From Chryseobacterium cupriresistens (GTDB lineage Bacteria; Bacteroidota; Bacteroidia; Flavobacteriales; Weeksellaceae), in NCBI RefSeq assembly GCF_046614675.1, contig NZ_JBKKJT010000002.1:620001-684000 (forward strand): a DNA stretch of 64,000 bases. The letters are read 5' to 3'. The translations under genes and the position numbers were made by a program. Of the stretch, positions 1 to 8,153 are shown piece after piece. The first letter of the stretch is position 1. Every line of letters starts with the position of its first letter. The notes below the pieces were generated by a model, which searched no databases, was not told where the DNA came from, and saw only the letters and a list, made by a program, of their open reading frames with translations.

Positions 1-243
1 AGCGGATGCTCAGGACTCGGAAGTCCGCAGAAAGCATGAAAATCGGATATAGAATTAAAACGAACAGGTTGTTTCATATAACGAAGTTAGTTGTTTTTTC
101 AAAATGATAACACATTGATCCAAAAAGTCTTCGGCTCCGCTAAGACTGATCTCTCTAAAGTTTTATATCGAATTCAGGAATATAAATTAAAACATTCAGT
201 ATTAGAAATGTCACCCTGAGCGGAGTCGAAGGACATGATTATA
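1..243. other. Left-edge intergenic region
   Basis: No gene can be supported here. There is a small hairpin (GGACT at 13-17 with AGTCC at 22-26) and another (AGTCTT at 126-131 with AAGACT at 142-147). An open frame on the + strand reaches a stop at 105-107 but has no recognisable start or family; it could be the tail of something outside the window. The stretch at 211-233 resembles a dispersed intergenic repeat. Confidence 0.5.
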
Positions 244-1083
244 TTAAATTGCAGTAGAAACAGTCAGGCTTTCCCATTTCTCAGCATCTTTCTTTAAAAT
301 ATCAATTTTGTTATTCAGAAATTCCATCGTTCCTACACCCAATAATAAATGTACTGGAGGATTTTTCTCTTTACTGATCTGAATCAGGACATCCGCTGCT
401 TTTTCAGGATCGTTAGGCTGATTTCCATTGATTTCATTAAGGTGAGCCTGTTCCGAATTTCTCGCTGCTTCATAAGCCTGGATAGGATTGGCTGGCGTTT
501 TCACAGAATCCTTAGTTAGAAAATCGGTACGGAAATATCCCGGGTAAACCACGGTAGCATGAACTCCGAAATCTTTTACCTCTTCAGCCAGCGCTTCCGT
601 AAATCCGGCAACCGCAAATTTTGTAGAACAGTAGATTCCCCAGCCTGGAAAATTAGCAGAATATCCTCCGACAGAAGAAATATTGAAAATGTTTCCTGAC
701 CTTTGTTTACGCAGATAAGGCATGGCGTTTCGGATCACATTTAAAGTTCCGAAAACATTTACAGCATAATTTTCTCTTGCTTCCTCATCAGTAAGTTCTT
801 CAAGCGTTCCGATCTGGCCGTAACCTGCATTGTTGACCACTACATCAATTTGTCCGAAATGGTTTACTGTTTTTTCAATAGCAGATTTGATATCATTATT
901 GTTTGTGATGTTTACGCTGAGCGGAAGGAAGTTTTCTGAACTTTCTCCAATGTTGGAGATCAAGGATTCAACGGTACGGCTTGTTGCAGCAACCTGAAAT
1001 CCTTCTGAGAGTAATTTTTTTACCAGCTCGAATCCTAAGCCTTTTGAAGCTCCTGTCACGAACCATACTTTTTTTGTTTCCAT
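244..1083 (-). CDS. SDR family NAD(P)-dependent oxidoreductase
   Basis: A classical short-chain dehydrogenase/reductase of 279 residues, cytosolic, probably reducing or oxidising a small carbonyl or alcohol substrate that the sequence does not reveal. The N-terminal Rossmann motif VTGASKGLG, the NNAG structural motif and the catalytic YCSTK (YxxxK) with an upstream Ser (ISSVGG) are all present. The frame is open 11 codons further upstream, but I chose the ATG opening METKK because the SDR fold begins directly after it and a promoter-like -7 element lies about 30 bases upstream. An AraC regulator is encoded 164 bases upstream on the same strand, and a direct repeat between them looks like its binding site. 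Family assignment is firm; the substrate is unknown. Confidence 0.9.
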   Translation of the reverse strand: METKKVWFVTGASKGLGFELVKKLLSEGFQVAATSRTVESLISNIGESSENFLPLSVNITNNNDIKSAIEKTVNHFGQIDVVVNNAGYGQIGTLEELTDEEARENYAVNVFGTLNVIRNAMPYLRKQRSGNIFNISSVGGYSANFPGWGIYCSTKFAVAGFTEALAEEVKDFGVHATVVYPGYFRTDFLTKDSVKTPANPIQAYEAARNSEQAHLNEINGNQPNDPEKAADVLIQISKEKNPPVHLLLGVGTMEFLNNKIDILKKDAEKWESLTVSTAI

Positions 1084-1113
1084 TTTTAAATATTTTTTGT
1101 TTAAATGATGGTA

Positions 1114-1121
1114 CAAAGATG
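1114..1121 (-). promoter_or_regulatory. Candidate -7 element for the SDR gene
   Basis: On the - strand this reads CATCTTTG, one base from the Bacteroidota -7 consensus TAnnTTTG, and lies about 30 bases before the METKK start. The direct repeat at 1141-1181 sits immediately upstream, where an activator would contact RNA polymerase. Confidence 0.35.
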
Positions 1122-1140
1122 AACACTTACGAAAAGGGAA

Positions 1141-1181
1141 ATGTATCCAAATCGGGGAATGATGTATCCAAATCGTGAATG
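1141..1181. promoter_or_regulatory. 21-base-spaced direct repeat, candidate AraC operator
   Basis: The 14-mer ATGTATCCAAATCG occurs at 1141-1154 and again at 1162-1175, exactly 21 bases apart, and both copies are followed by GAATG. Two direct half-sites about two helical turns apart are the usual binding geometry of AraC-family activators. The repeat lies between the SDR start and the end of the AraC gene, just upstream of the SDR -7 candidate. The repeat is seen directly; its role as operator is inferred. Confidence 0.5.
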
Positions 1182-1247
1182 ATGTTATTTAAAGCGTGTC
1201 AGTCTCAATGAAATGCAATGTAATGAAGAATCTCAAACAATCAAGTT

Positions 1248-2054
1248 TCAATGATTTTTCAACAGATTCCTGTATTTCAAAGGAGTAATTCCGATATTTT
1301 CTTTAAAACATCGGATAAAGTGACTCTGATCTGAAAAACCACATTCCAGAGCAATATCCGTTAAAGAAGAAGGTGAATTGAGAAGTTCCATTGATTTATT
1401 AATCTTTAATTTTCTGAGATATTCCCCCAGATTGCAATGGAAATGTTTATGAAATTCCCTGCTGAGATGAACAGGATGGATGTTCAGTGTTTTGGAAAGT
1501 TCTGTAAGACTGAGATTTTCTGTAAAGCTTTCATGCAGAATTTCATTGATCCGGCCTACCCACAAAGGTTTTCTTTCTGTATTTTCCTTCTGATGAGTTA
1601 ACTGGTTGAAAAGATGCAGTAATAACTGATTAATATTTAGATCAAAAGAAATATCATTGGTTTTGGTTTCTTTGAACATCTGATAAACCAATAGTTTTAA
1701 AGCAGGATTTTTGATATTAAAACTGCCTTCCACTTTATTTTTCTGAATATCAAACCGATCAAACCAGCTTTGCGAAAGCTCAATGTGAAAGCCTCTTGTG
1801 AAAATATCCGGTTTACGATTATAGTGCGGATCTTCCCAATGATGATACAATAATGTCCCTGCAGAACAGCCGTAGGTTTCTTTTCTGTTTCCTTCTGTCA
1901 TGGTGCCCTGTAGAAGAAAAGTGAAATAAGCATTTTCATGATAGTGCCAGTCTACGTAAGGATGAGTATACTCCGTATCGGTGATGGTCAATCCTTCCAA
2001 ATTGACCATTTGATTGGTTTCCCCGAAATATTCGCCGCTACGAAGACTGTTCAT
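1248..2054 (-). CDS. AraC family transcriptional regulator
   Basis: A 268-residue regulator with an N-terminal cupin-like sensing domain (the histidine-rich WHYHENAYF segment near residue 37) and a C-terminal double helix-turn-helix of AraC type covering roughly residues 165-265, including the conserved second-helix pattern DIALECGFSDQSHFIRCFK and the tail GITPLKYR. Its start codon overlaps the stop of the upstream small ORF by four bases (ATGA), so the two are probably translationally coupled. The next gene downstream on the same strand is the SDR oxidoreductase, preceded by a direct repeat with AraC-operator geometry, so the SDR gene is the best candidate target. The inducer is unknown. Confidence 0.9.
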   Translation of the reverse strand: MNSLRSGEYFGETNQMVNLEGLTITDTEYTHPYVDWHYHENAYFTFLLQGTMTEGNRKETYGCSAGTLLYHHWEDPHYNRKPDIFTRGFHIELSQSWFDRFDIQKNKVEGSFNIKNPALKLLVYQMFKETKTNDISFDLNINQLLLHLFNQLTHQKENTERKPLWVGRINEILHESFTENLSLTELSKTLNIHPVHLSREFHKHFHCNLGEYLRKLKINKSMELLNSPSSLTDIALECGFSDQSHFIRCFKENIGITPLKYRNLLKNH

Positions 2055-2374
2055 GATAAATTTTGTTTTAATCTGTCGATCTGCTCATACATCTTATTAA
2101 AAAATATTTTCCTCTCTCTGTTTCCGGATTCGTTCAGTGATCTTGAGTTTTTGATCTGATGTTCAAAATAGCTCAGAGAATCTTCGCACGTCATTTTATC
2201 ATTGGTCATCATATATCCAAACATGCTGAAAGGCACAAAAAAGGAACACTGTTCTTCATTTTTGAATAAAATACTGTTGTTTAAAATTACTAAATCATTG
2301 ACATAGATCTGAAAATTATTTTTTTCCAGTGTTTTAGTCTCCAGTTCTTCCAGTAATTTTCTTAGGTCTGCCAA
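2051..2374 (-). CDS. Hypothetical protein, TTG start, coupled to araC-type gene
   Basis: A 107-residue hydrophilic protein that I do not recognise. It is rich in Glu, Lys and Asn with a helical N-terminus (LRKLLEELETKTLEK). No ATG is available: the only start before an in-frame upstream TAA is the TTG at 2374, and the next Met lies in the middle of the protein. Reality of the gene is supported by the ATGA overlap with the AraC regulator and by absence of another candidate on either strand. It may act with the regulator, but nothing in the sequence shows how. Confidence 0.6.
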   Translation of the reverse strand: MADLRKLLEELETKTLEKNNFQIYVNDLVILNNSILFKNEEQCSFFVPFSMFGYMMTNDKMTCEDSLSYFEHQIKNSRSLNESGNRERKIFFNKMYEQIDRLKQNLS

Positions 2375-2418
2375 GGTATATTATATGGAAGGTAAAATAG
2401 AATGGAAATAATTTTTGA

Positions 2419-2454
2419 AGAGAGTACAGTTTTTTAAGGCTGTTCTCTCTTTTT
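2419..2454 (+). terminator. Terminator-like hairpin without an upstream + gene
   Basis: AGAGAGTACAG (2419-2429) pairs with CTGTTCTCTCT (2440-2450) with one mismatch and is followed by a short T-run. It lies in the divergent region between the hypothetical ORF and the TPR regulator, where no + strand gene precedes it, so it may instead be a regulatory hairpin. Confidence 0.3.
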
Positions 2455-2542
2455 GTTGATTAATTTTCATTACTTCTAATGAAAATATGGATAAATACAC
2501 GAAAAAAGCAAAAGCTGTGGTGTATCTACTGAAGAAAAATAA

Positions 2543-2550
2543 TATTTTTG
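2543..2550 (+). promoter_or_regulatory. Candidate -7 element for the TPR/AraC gene
   Basis: TATTTTTG matches TAnnTTTG and lies 20 bases before the ATG at 2571. No convincing -33 TTG is seen at the right distance. Confidence 0.4.
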
Positions 2551-2570
2551 TAATATAGCCAGGATGAGTG

Positions 2571-4295
2571 ATGAAATTAAAATATTTACTAATGTTATTG
2601 GTTATTGGGAATGTGTTTTTTCATGCACAAACCAATAATGCTGAAAAAAATATTCCCGAAAAACGGTCTTATGACAAATTGGAAAAAGAATTCTACAGCC
2701 ATGTCGGGGATGTGAACAGTAAAAGCATTGCAGAAAGCTATCTTAAAAAAGCAAAATCTGAAAAAAATACGATTCAGATTGCTGAAGGATATGTTATGCT
2801 CCATTTTGGTGAAACTCTGCCCATTGCATTAAAATATCTTGACAGCTTACAACAGATCACCAGGAATTCCAAAGAAAATATATATCCGGCCAGAATTTAT
2901 CTTTTAAAAGGGAATCTGTATTTCAGAAATGATAATCTTCAGGCTGCATTGAACAATTATATTTTAGGTCTGAAATATGCAAAAGAAAAAGGAAATAAAA
3001 GGCAGATTGCCATGGCACATATCAGTATTGCCTCCCTTAATAATTATATTGGTAAACACGCTGAGACAGCTAAAGTTTTAAGACATTATGCGTATGATAC
3101 CGATTATATGAATGAAGATGAACAGAAATCTCTTAAGTTGAATCTGGCAGACGCCTATATAGAGATCAATAAAATGGATTCTGCTTATACATTGATACAG
3201 GAAGGCTTACTGGATTCCAGAAAAAATAAAAATCTTTACCGATATTACCAGAATCTTGGGCTGCTGGGATCTTACCATCTGCATTTGAAAAATTATCAGA
3301 AAGCAATTAACGCCTTATTGGAGTGCGAAAAATATTTCTTTACAAATACTAATGATAAAAGAGACCAGAATTACACTCTTTTATACCTGGGAAAATCCTA
3401 TGCCGGACTTCAGGAAAAAGAAAAAGCAGCAGGCTTTTTCCACAGGATCGATTCTTTGGTTCTTAAAACGAATTATATTTATCCCGAGCTGAGAGATGTA
3501 TATACTTACCTCATTGATCATTATAAAGAAAATAATGATATAGAAAAGCAGCTGTATTATGTGGACCGGTTTTTAAAGGTGGATCAGGTACTGTATACAC
3601 AGTTCAGGTATATTTCCAGAGAGCTTCCCAGAAGATATGATACTCCGGAACTGCAGCAGGAGAAAGAGGATATTACCAATGAACTTACAAAAAGAAAAAG
3701 CCTCTTTTATATTGTGTTGAGCCTTTTGTTGATTTCGCATTTGCTGTTTATCAACGTTTATTTTAAATATAAAAAATCTGAAAAGAACTATAAAAAGATC
3801 GCTCAGGATCTTATTCAATCCGTTAATGAAAACAGGGTAGGGAGAAAAAGTGACGGGGAAATTAAAAAGGAAATTTCATCAGAACCTCTTCTCACAGAAA
3901 ATACAGAAGATAAAACATCAAGAACTATTTCTGAAGATATTGCCAGGAATATTTTACATGAACTTGAGATATTTGAAAGCAAAGATCAGTTTTTGAATAA
4001 AGGAATCACGTTGGGAAGTCTGGCCAAAAAAATAAAAACAAACTCAAAATATCTGTCAGAAATTATCAATACTTACAAAGGGAAAAACTTTGCAACTTAT
4101 CTCAATGATCTTCGTATTGATTATGCCATCAGCAGACTGGCCAATGACAAAAAATTCAGGTCTTATAAAATTCCTTTTATCGCCGAAGAATTAGGGTATA
4201 ATAATGAACAGGCTTTCACTTTAGCCTTCAAAAAAAGAACCGGAACACCACTTTCTATCTACCTGAAAGAAATTGAAAATATGTCTGTGGATTAA
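2571..4295 (+). CDS. Membrane-anchored TPR protein with C-terminal AraC-type DNA-binding domain
   Basis: This 574-residue protein begins with a signal-like hydrophobic stretch (about residues 1-20), followed by tetratricopeptide-like helical repeats up to about residue 340. A single transmembrane helix lies near residues 377-398, then a linker, then an AraC-type helix-turn-helix domain from about 478 to the end (LGSLAKKIKTNSKYLSEIIN). The predicted topology puts the TPR region in the periplasm and the DNA-binding domain in the cytosol, a one-component transmembrane regulator. I chose the ATG at 2571 over the adjacent GTG at 2568. Proteins of this architecture are common in Chryseobacterium, mostly of unknown ligand. 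The 738 bases downstream hold no clear gene, so its target is not obvious. Confidence 0.85.
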   Translation: MKLKYLLMLLVIGNVFFHAQTNNAEKNIPEKRSYDKLEKEFYSHVGDVNSKSIAESYLKKAKSEKNTIQIAEGYVMLHFGETLPIALKYLDSLQQITRNSKENIYPARIYLLKGNLYFRNDNLQAALNNYILGLKYAKEKGNKRQIAMAHISIASLNNYIGKHAETAKVLRHYAYDTDYMNEDEQKSLKLNLADAYIEINKMDSAYTLIQEGLLDSRKNKNLYRYYQNLGLLGSYHLHLKNYQKAINALLECEKYFFTNTNDKRDQNYTLLYLGKSYAGLQEKEKAAGFFHRIDSLVLKTNYIYPELRDVYTYLIDHYKENNDIEKQLYYVDRFLKVDQVLYTQFRYISRELPRRYDTPELQQEKEDITNELTKRKSLFYIVLSLLLISHLLFINVYFKYKKSEKNYKKIAQDLIQSVNENRVGRKSDGEIKKEISSEPLLTENTEDKTSRTISEDIARNILHELEIFESKDQFLNKGITLGSLAKKIKTNSKYLSEIINTYKGKNFATYLNDLRIDYAISRLANDKKFRSYKIPFIAEELGYNNEQAFTLAFKKRTGTPLSIYLKEIENMSVD

Positions 4296-4953
4296 TTTAA
4301 TCGATTGATTTTCAGTTTAATATTATTTATAGATTCATGATTTTAGGTATATAAATTTATGAATCTATAAACCATTCCCTTGTATCATTATTTCACTTCC
4401 TGCATCTTTGCTTCAGGTAAAAACACAATCATTTATTTTGTATGTGCACAATACAAGATATCAGTTTCAAACTCCTGATTATTTAAAATCCAGGTCTGGA
4501 ATTGTATCAGAAAAAGAATAACAAATGAGGGTAAAAACAGAAATAATAACCAGAAAATTAAATGTAAATAATGAAGTACTTGTTTAGAAATTTAGAATAT
4601 AAAGTGTAGTGATTATTTAAAAATCATTAAACAGTATAAATCCGGTGAATCCGCCACAGTTTAAAAGTATAGTATAGTCTAAAAATGGATGTAAGCCCCG
4701 GTAATGACCACGAACGTATCATCTAAAAACTAATAACCATTTCAATAACTAATTCCATGAAAACTCAGAATAAAATCATATTTTATTCTTTTTAAAAGTG
4801 ATCGTGTAAGTGTTCATTCCGGGTATTCCGGATTTTATTGAAGTTCAGGATAATATTGAGTGGAAATGTACCTGAAAATGCAGAAGAGTCCGAAGAAGAA
4901 AAGGTGAATTTCCTGAACTGAGAGTTTAAATACCAGTTAAATGATTTTTAAAG

Positions 4954-4985
4954 ACAGCGCAATCATCAAGTTGCGCTGTTTTTTT
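4954..4985 (+). terminator. Rho-independent terminator upstream of asnS
   Basis: ACAGCGCAA (4954-4962) and TTGCGCTGT (4971-4979) form a perfect nine-base stem with an eight-base loop, followed by a run of T. It points along the + strand and ends whatever transcript crosses the gene-free region before it. The asnS -7 element begins directly after the T-run. Confidence 0.8.
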
Positions 4986-4986
4986 G

Positions 4987-4994
4987 TAACTTTG
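4987..4994 (+). promoter_or_regulatory. -7 promoter element of asnS
   Basis: TAACTTTG is an exact match to TAnnTTTG and lies 39 bases before the asnS ATG, immediately after the preceding terminator. A -33 TTG at ideal distance is not clear because that position is taken by the hairpin. Confidence 0.6.
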
Positions 4995-5033
4995 CAGACA
5001 TTAATTTTTATATAAAAAATTTATCATCAACAA

Positions 5034-6482
5034 ATGAAAAAGCAAACGATCAAAGAAATCCTAAAGGATTACAAGAAAGTATTACATCATGACATTACTG
5101 TTTACGGATGGGTAAGATCCTTCCGTGCTAATCGCTTTATTGCGCTTAATGATGGTTCTACGATTAATAATTTGCAGATAGTTGTTGATTTCGAAAATTT
5201 TGATGAAGCAATCATCAAGAATATCAGTACGGCTTCTTCCCTGAAAGTGGTAGGAGAAGTGGTGGAAAGCCAGGGAGCTGGACAATCTGTGGAAATTATT
5301 GCTAAAAAGATCATTATTTTAGGAGATAACTTTACAGAAGAACTTCAGAGTACAATTCTTCAGCCTAAGAAACACAGTCTTGAGAAACTTCGTGAGCAGG
5401 CTCACTTAAGATTCAGAACAAACCTTTTCGGAGCGGTGTTCAGAGTGCGTCACGCAGTAAGTTTTGCTGTTCACTCATTCTTCAACCAGAATCAGTTTTT
5501 CTATATCAACACACCAGTCATTACAGGAGCAGATGCAGAAGGTGCAGGTGAAATGTTTGGGGTAACCAACTTTGATCTGAACAACATGCCGAAAACTGAA
5601 GATGGTGAAATTGATTTTGCACAGGATTTCTTCGGTAAAAAAACAAACCTTACCGTTTCAGGACAGCTTGAAGGAGAAACTGCAGCTATGGGATTGGGAA
5701 GAATTTATACATTCGGACCTACTTTCCGTGCTGAAAATTCCAACACGACAAGACACCTTGCCGAGTTCTGGATGATTGAGCCGGAAGTGGCATTCAACAA
5801 CCTTGAAGATAACATCGACCTTGCGGAAGATTTCTTAAAATATGTGATCCAGTATGTATTGGATAACTGCAAAGATGATCTTGAGTTCCTGGATAACCGT
5901 TTTACAGAAGAACAAAAGACAAAACCGGAAAAAGAAAGAGCAAAAGAAGGTCTTATCGAAAAACTTCAGAATGTGGTAGCGAAGCGTTTCAAGCGTGTAA
6001 GCTATACAGAAGCAATCGAAATTTTATTGAACTCTAAAGAAAATAAAAAAGGAAAATTTGTGTACCCTGTTGAAAAATGGGGAACAGACCTTCAGTCTGA
6101 GCATGAAAGATATCTTGTTGAAAAACACTTTGAAAGCCCGGTAGTATTATTTGACTATCCGAAAGAAATCAAAGCTTTCTATATGAAACTGAACGATGAC
6201 AACAAAACCGTTGCTGCTATGGATGTTCTTTTCCCTGGTATCGGTGAAATCATCGGAGGATCTGAGAGAGAGGCAAGATTAGATGTCTTAAAACAGAAAA
6301 TGGCAGATATGCACGTAGATGAGCATGAACTTTGGTGGTATCTTGATACCAGAAAATTCGGTTCTGTGCCGCATGCAGGCTTCGGTTTAGGATTGGAAAG
6401 ATTGGTTCTTTTCGTAACAGGAATGACGAATATCAGAGACGTAATTCCTTTCCCTAGAACACCCAAAAGTGCTGAATTCTAG
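5034..6482 (+). CDS. asnS: Asparaginyl-tRNA synthetase
   Basis: A 482-residue class IIb aminoacyl-tRNA synthetase that charges tRNA-Asn with asparagine in the cytosol. The N-terminal OB-fold anticodon-binding domain covers about residues 18-105 (VYGWVRSFRANRFIALNDGS). The catalytic core follows, with motif 2 (FRAENSNTTRHLAEFWMIEPE) and motif 3 (GFGLGLERLVLF) near the C-terminus. The AsnRS signature RHLAEFWMIEPE separates it from AspRS. Length matches the family. It is transcribed alone from the TAACTTTG promoter and ends at its own terminator. Confidence 0.97.
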   Translation: MKKQTIKEILKDYKKVLHHDITVYGWVRSFRANRFIALNDGSTINNLQIVVDFENFDEAIIKNISTASSLKVVGEVVESQGAGQSVEIIAKKIIILGDNFTEELQSTILQPKKHSLEKLREQAHLRFRTNLFGAVFRVRHAVSFAVHSFFNQNQFFYINTPVITGADAEGAGEMFGVTNFDLNNMPKTEDGEIDFAQDFFGKKTNLTVSGQLEGETAAMGLGRIYTFGPTFRAENSNTTRHLAEFWMIEPEVAFNNLEDNIDLAEDFLKYVIQYVLDNCKDDLEFLDNRFTEEQKTKPEKERAKEGLIEKLQNVVAKRFKRVSYTEAIEILLNSKENKKGKFVYPVEKWGTDLQSEHERYLVEKHFESPVVLFDYPKEIKAFYMKLNDDNKTVAAMDVLFPGIGEIIGGSEREARLDVLKQKMADMHVDEHELWWYLDTRKFGSVPHAGFGLGLERLVLFVTGMTNIRDVIPFPRTPKSAEF

Positions 6483-6490
6483 AACAATAA

Positions 6491-6523
6491 AAAAAGCCTT
6501 AATCACAAGTTAAGGCTTTTTTT
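6491..6523 (+). terminator. asnS terminator
   Basis: AAAAAGCCTTAA (6491-6502) pairs with TTAAGGCTTTTT (6510-6521) around a seven-base loop and runs into T residues. It ends the single-gene asnS transcript. Confidence 0.85.
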
Positions 6524-6642
6524 ATTCTTTAATAGTTTATTATATTAGGACAAGTAATGCAAAAATCATGCTAAATATGTTTTTTATCAAATAAATTTAT
6601 TAAATTCGTAGAATATGTTATGTTAAAACGCCAAATAAGAAT

Positions 6643-8106
6643 ATGCTTAAACAACACTTACAACTCAAATTAGGACAGAAGCTGGCCCCTCAGCAGATTC
6701 AGTTGATGAAGCTTATTCAGCTTCATACTCTTGAATTTGAAGAGGAGTTGGAGAGAGAGTTGGAAGAAAACCCAGCTTTGGAAATTGCAAAAGAAGATTC
6801 TAAGGAAGATGACTATTCTTCCCTTGAAGACGCTTATCAGGATGAGGGTACAGACAGCATTGAAACAGATTTCGACGTCAACGAATATATCTATGACGAT
6901 GAACCTAGCTATAAAACCGCATCCAGCAACTATTCTCCGGATGATGAAGAATTTGATAATGAGAGTCTTTTAACGGAAGGACAGTCCTTATATGATTATC
7001 TTACAGAACAGATTCACCTGGTGAATATCGGTGAGGAAGATCTGAAGATTGCAGAATACCTTATCGGAAATTTAGATACAGACGGATATCTGAGAAGAGA
7101 GATCAAATCTATCGTTGACGATCTTGCTTTCTCACAGGGAATCTATACCACGAAAGAAAGAGTGGAGGATATCCTTGAAAATTATGTTCAGAAACTGGAT
7201 CCGCCGGGAGTAGGAGCAAGAGGTCTTCAGGAGTGTCTTTTACTGCAGATCGAAAAGAAAGTAAGCTCTGATAAAGCTGTTTCTTTGGCTGCCAATATCT
7301 TAAGACATCAGTTTGAAGCTTTAACCAATAAGCATTATAACAAGATCATTCAGAAATATGATATTGAAGAAGATGATCTGAAAGATGCGCTGGATGAAAT
7401 TTCAAAATTATCTCCGAAAGTTGGAGGAAACTTTGATACCCAGACGATTACGATCAATCAGGAAATTATTCCGGATTTTGTGATTCAGGTGAAAGACGGG
7501 CAGGTAATTCCTATGCTGAACAGCAAAAATGCGCCTACTTTAAGAGTGTCTGAAGAATATAAAGATATCCTGACAACCTATTCCCATGATAAAAACTCAT
7601 CGGAACACAAGCAGGCTGCTTTATTTATCAAGCAAAAACTGGATGCTGCAAAATGGTATATTGATGCGATTAATCAACGTCAGAATACCTTATTACAAAC
7701 AATTACAGCGATTGTAAAGTTCCAGAAGGATTATTTCATTACAGGTGACGAAAAGTCCCTGAAACCAATGATCTTAAAAGATGTTGCTGATATTACAGGT
7801 TTTGATATCTCTACCATTTCAAGGGTGGTAAAAAGCAAGTATGCAGATACGCCTAACGGAATTGTATATCTTAAAGATCTGTTCTCCGACAGCTTAACCA
7901 ATGACGATGGAGAAGAAGTTTCTACCAAGGAGATCAAAACCCATCTTCAGGAAGTGATCAGTAAAGAAAATAAAAGAAAGCCGCTTACAGATGATGCGTT
8001 GGTGGTGATCCTGAAAGAGCAGGGCTATAATATTGCCAGAAGAACGATTGCAAAATATCGTGAACAGCTCAATATTCCTGTCGCAAGATTAAGAAAAGAA
8101 CTTTAA
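6643..8106 (+). CDS. rpoN: RNA polymerase sigma-54 factor
   Basis: A 487-residue sigma-54, which directs RNA polymerase to -24/-12 promoters and needs enhancer-binding ATPases. Region I is the Gln/Leu-rich N-terminus (LKLGQKLAPQQIQLMKLIQL). An acidic region II covers about residues 50-115, then the core-binding domain, a helix-turn-helix region and the RpoN box ARRTIAKYRE at residues 465-474, 13 residues from the C-terminus. All family landmarks are intact. It forms a single-gene unit between two terminators. No enhancer-binding protein is encoded in the window, so its regulon lies elsewhere. Confidence 0.97.
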   Translation: MLKQHLQLKLGQKLAPQQIQLMKLIQLHTLEFEEELERELEENPALEIAKEDSKEDDYSSLEDAYQDEGTDSIETDFDVNEYIYDDEPSYKTASSNYSPDDEEFDNESLLTEGQSLYDYLTEQIHLVNIGEEDLKIAEYLIGNLDTDGYLRREIKSIVDDLAFSQGIYTTKERVEDILENYVQKLDPPGVGARGLQECLLLQIEKKVSSDKAVSLAANILRHQFEALTNKHYNKIIQKYDIEEDDLKDALDEISKLSPKVGGNFDTQTITINQEIIPDFVIQVKDGQVIPMLNSKNAPTLRVSEEYKDILTTYSHDKNSSEHKQAALFIKQKLDAAKWYIDAINQRQNTLLQTITAIVKFQKDYFITGDEKSLKPMILKDVADITGFDISTISRVVKSKYADTPNGIVYLKDLFSDSLTNDDGEEVSTKEIKTHLQEVISKENKRKPLTDDALVVILKEQGYNIARRTIAKYREQLNIPVARLRKEL

Positions 8107-8111
8107 AATAT

Positions 8112-8145
8112 AAAAAAAGCATTTCAGTCTGAAATGCTTTTTGTT
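8112..8145. terminator. Bidirectional terminator between rpoN and the acyl-CoA ligase
   Basis: GCATTTCA (8119-8126) and TGAAATGC (8130-8137) form a stem flanked by an A-run on the left and a T-run on the right, so the structure can end both the + strand rpoN transcript and the convergent - strand ligase transcript. Confidence 0.85.
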
Positions 8146-8153
8146 TTTTAATT

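Larger units (their letters stand above)
4296..5033. other. 738-base gene-free region with inverted repeat and possible coding remnants
   Basis: No intact gene is seen. A perfect 11-base inverted repeat TATAGATTCAT (4328-4338) and ATGAATCTATA (4359-4369) flanks a 20-base spacer. Positions 4640-4725 hold a less AT-rich stretch with short self-complementary pieces (GGTAATGACC). Between about 4805 and 4950 short protein-like reading frames occur in different phases, one reading GNVPENAEESEEEKVNFLN from 4862 to a stop near 4920, as in a decayed gene. A strong terminator closes the region at 4954-4985. A 20-codon ORF at 4525-4587 is possible but unsupported. Confidence 0.5.

Noticed and set aside
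3..107. Open + strand frame at the left edge, ending at 105-107
   Set aside because: Only 34 codons visible, no recognisable family or start; cannot be called a gene from this window.
4640..4725. Possible cobalamin-type riboswitch, from GGTGAATCCGCCACAG
   Set aside because: Superficial likeness to the conserved GCCACTG core only; the B12-box sequence and the remaining helices are not found and no B12-related gene follows.
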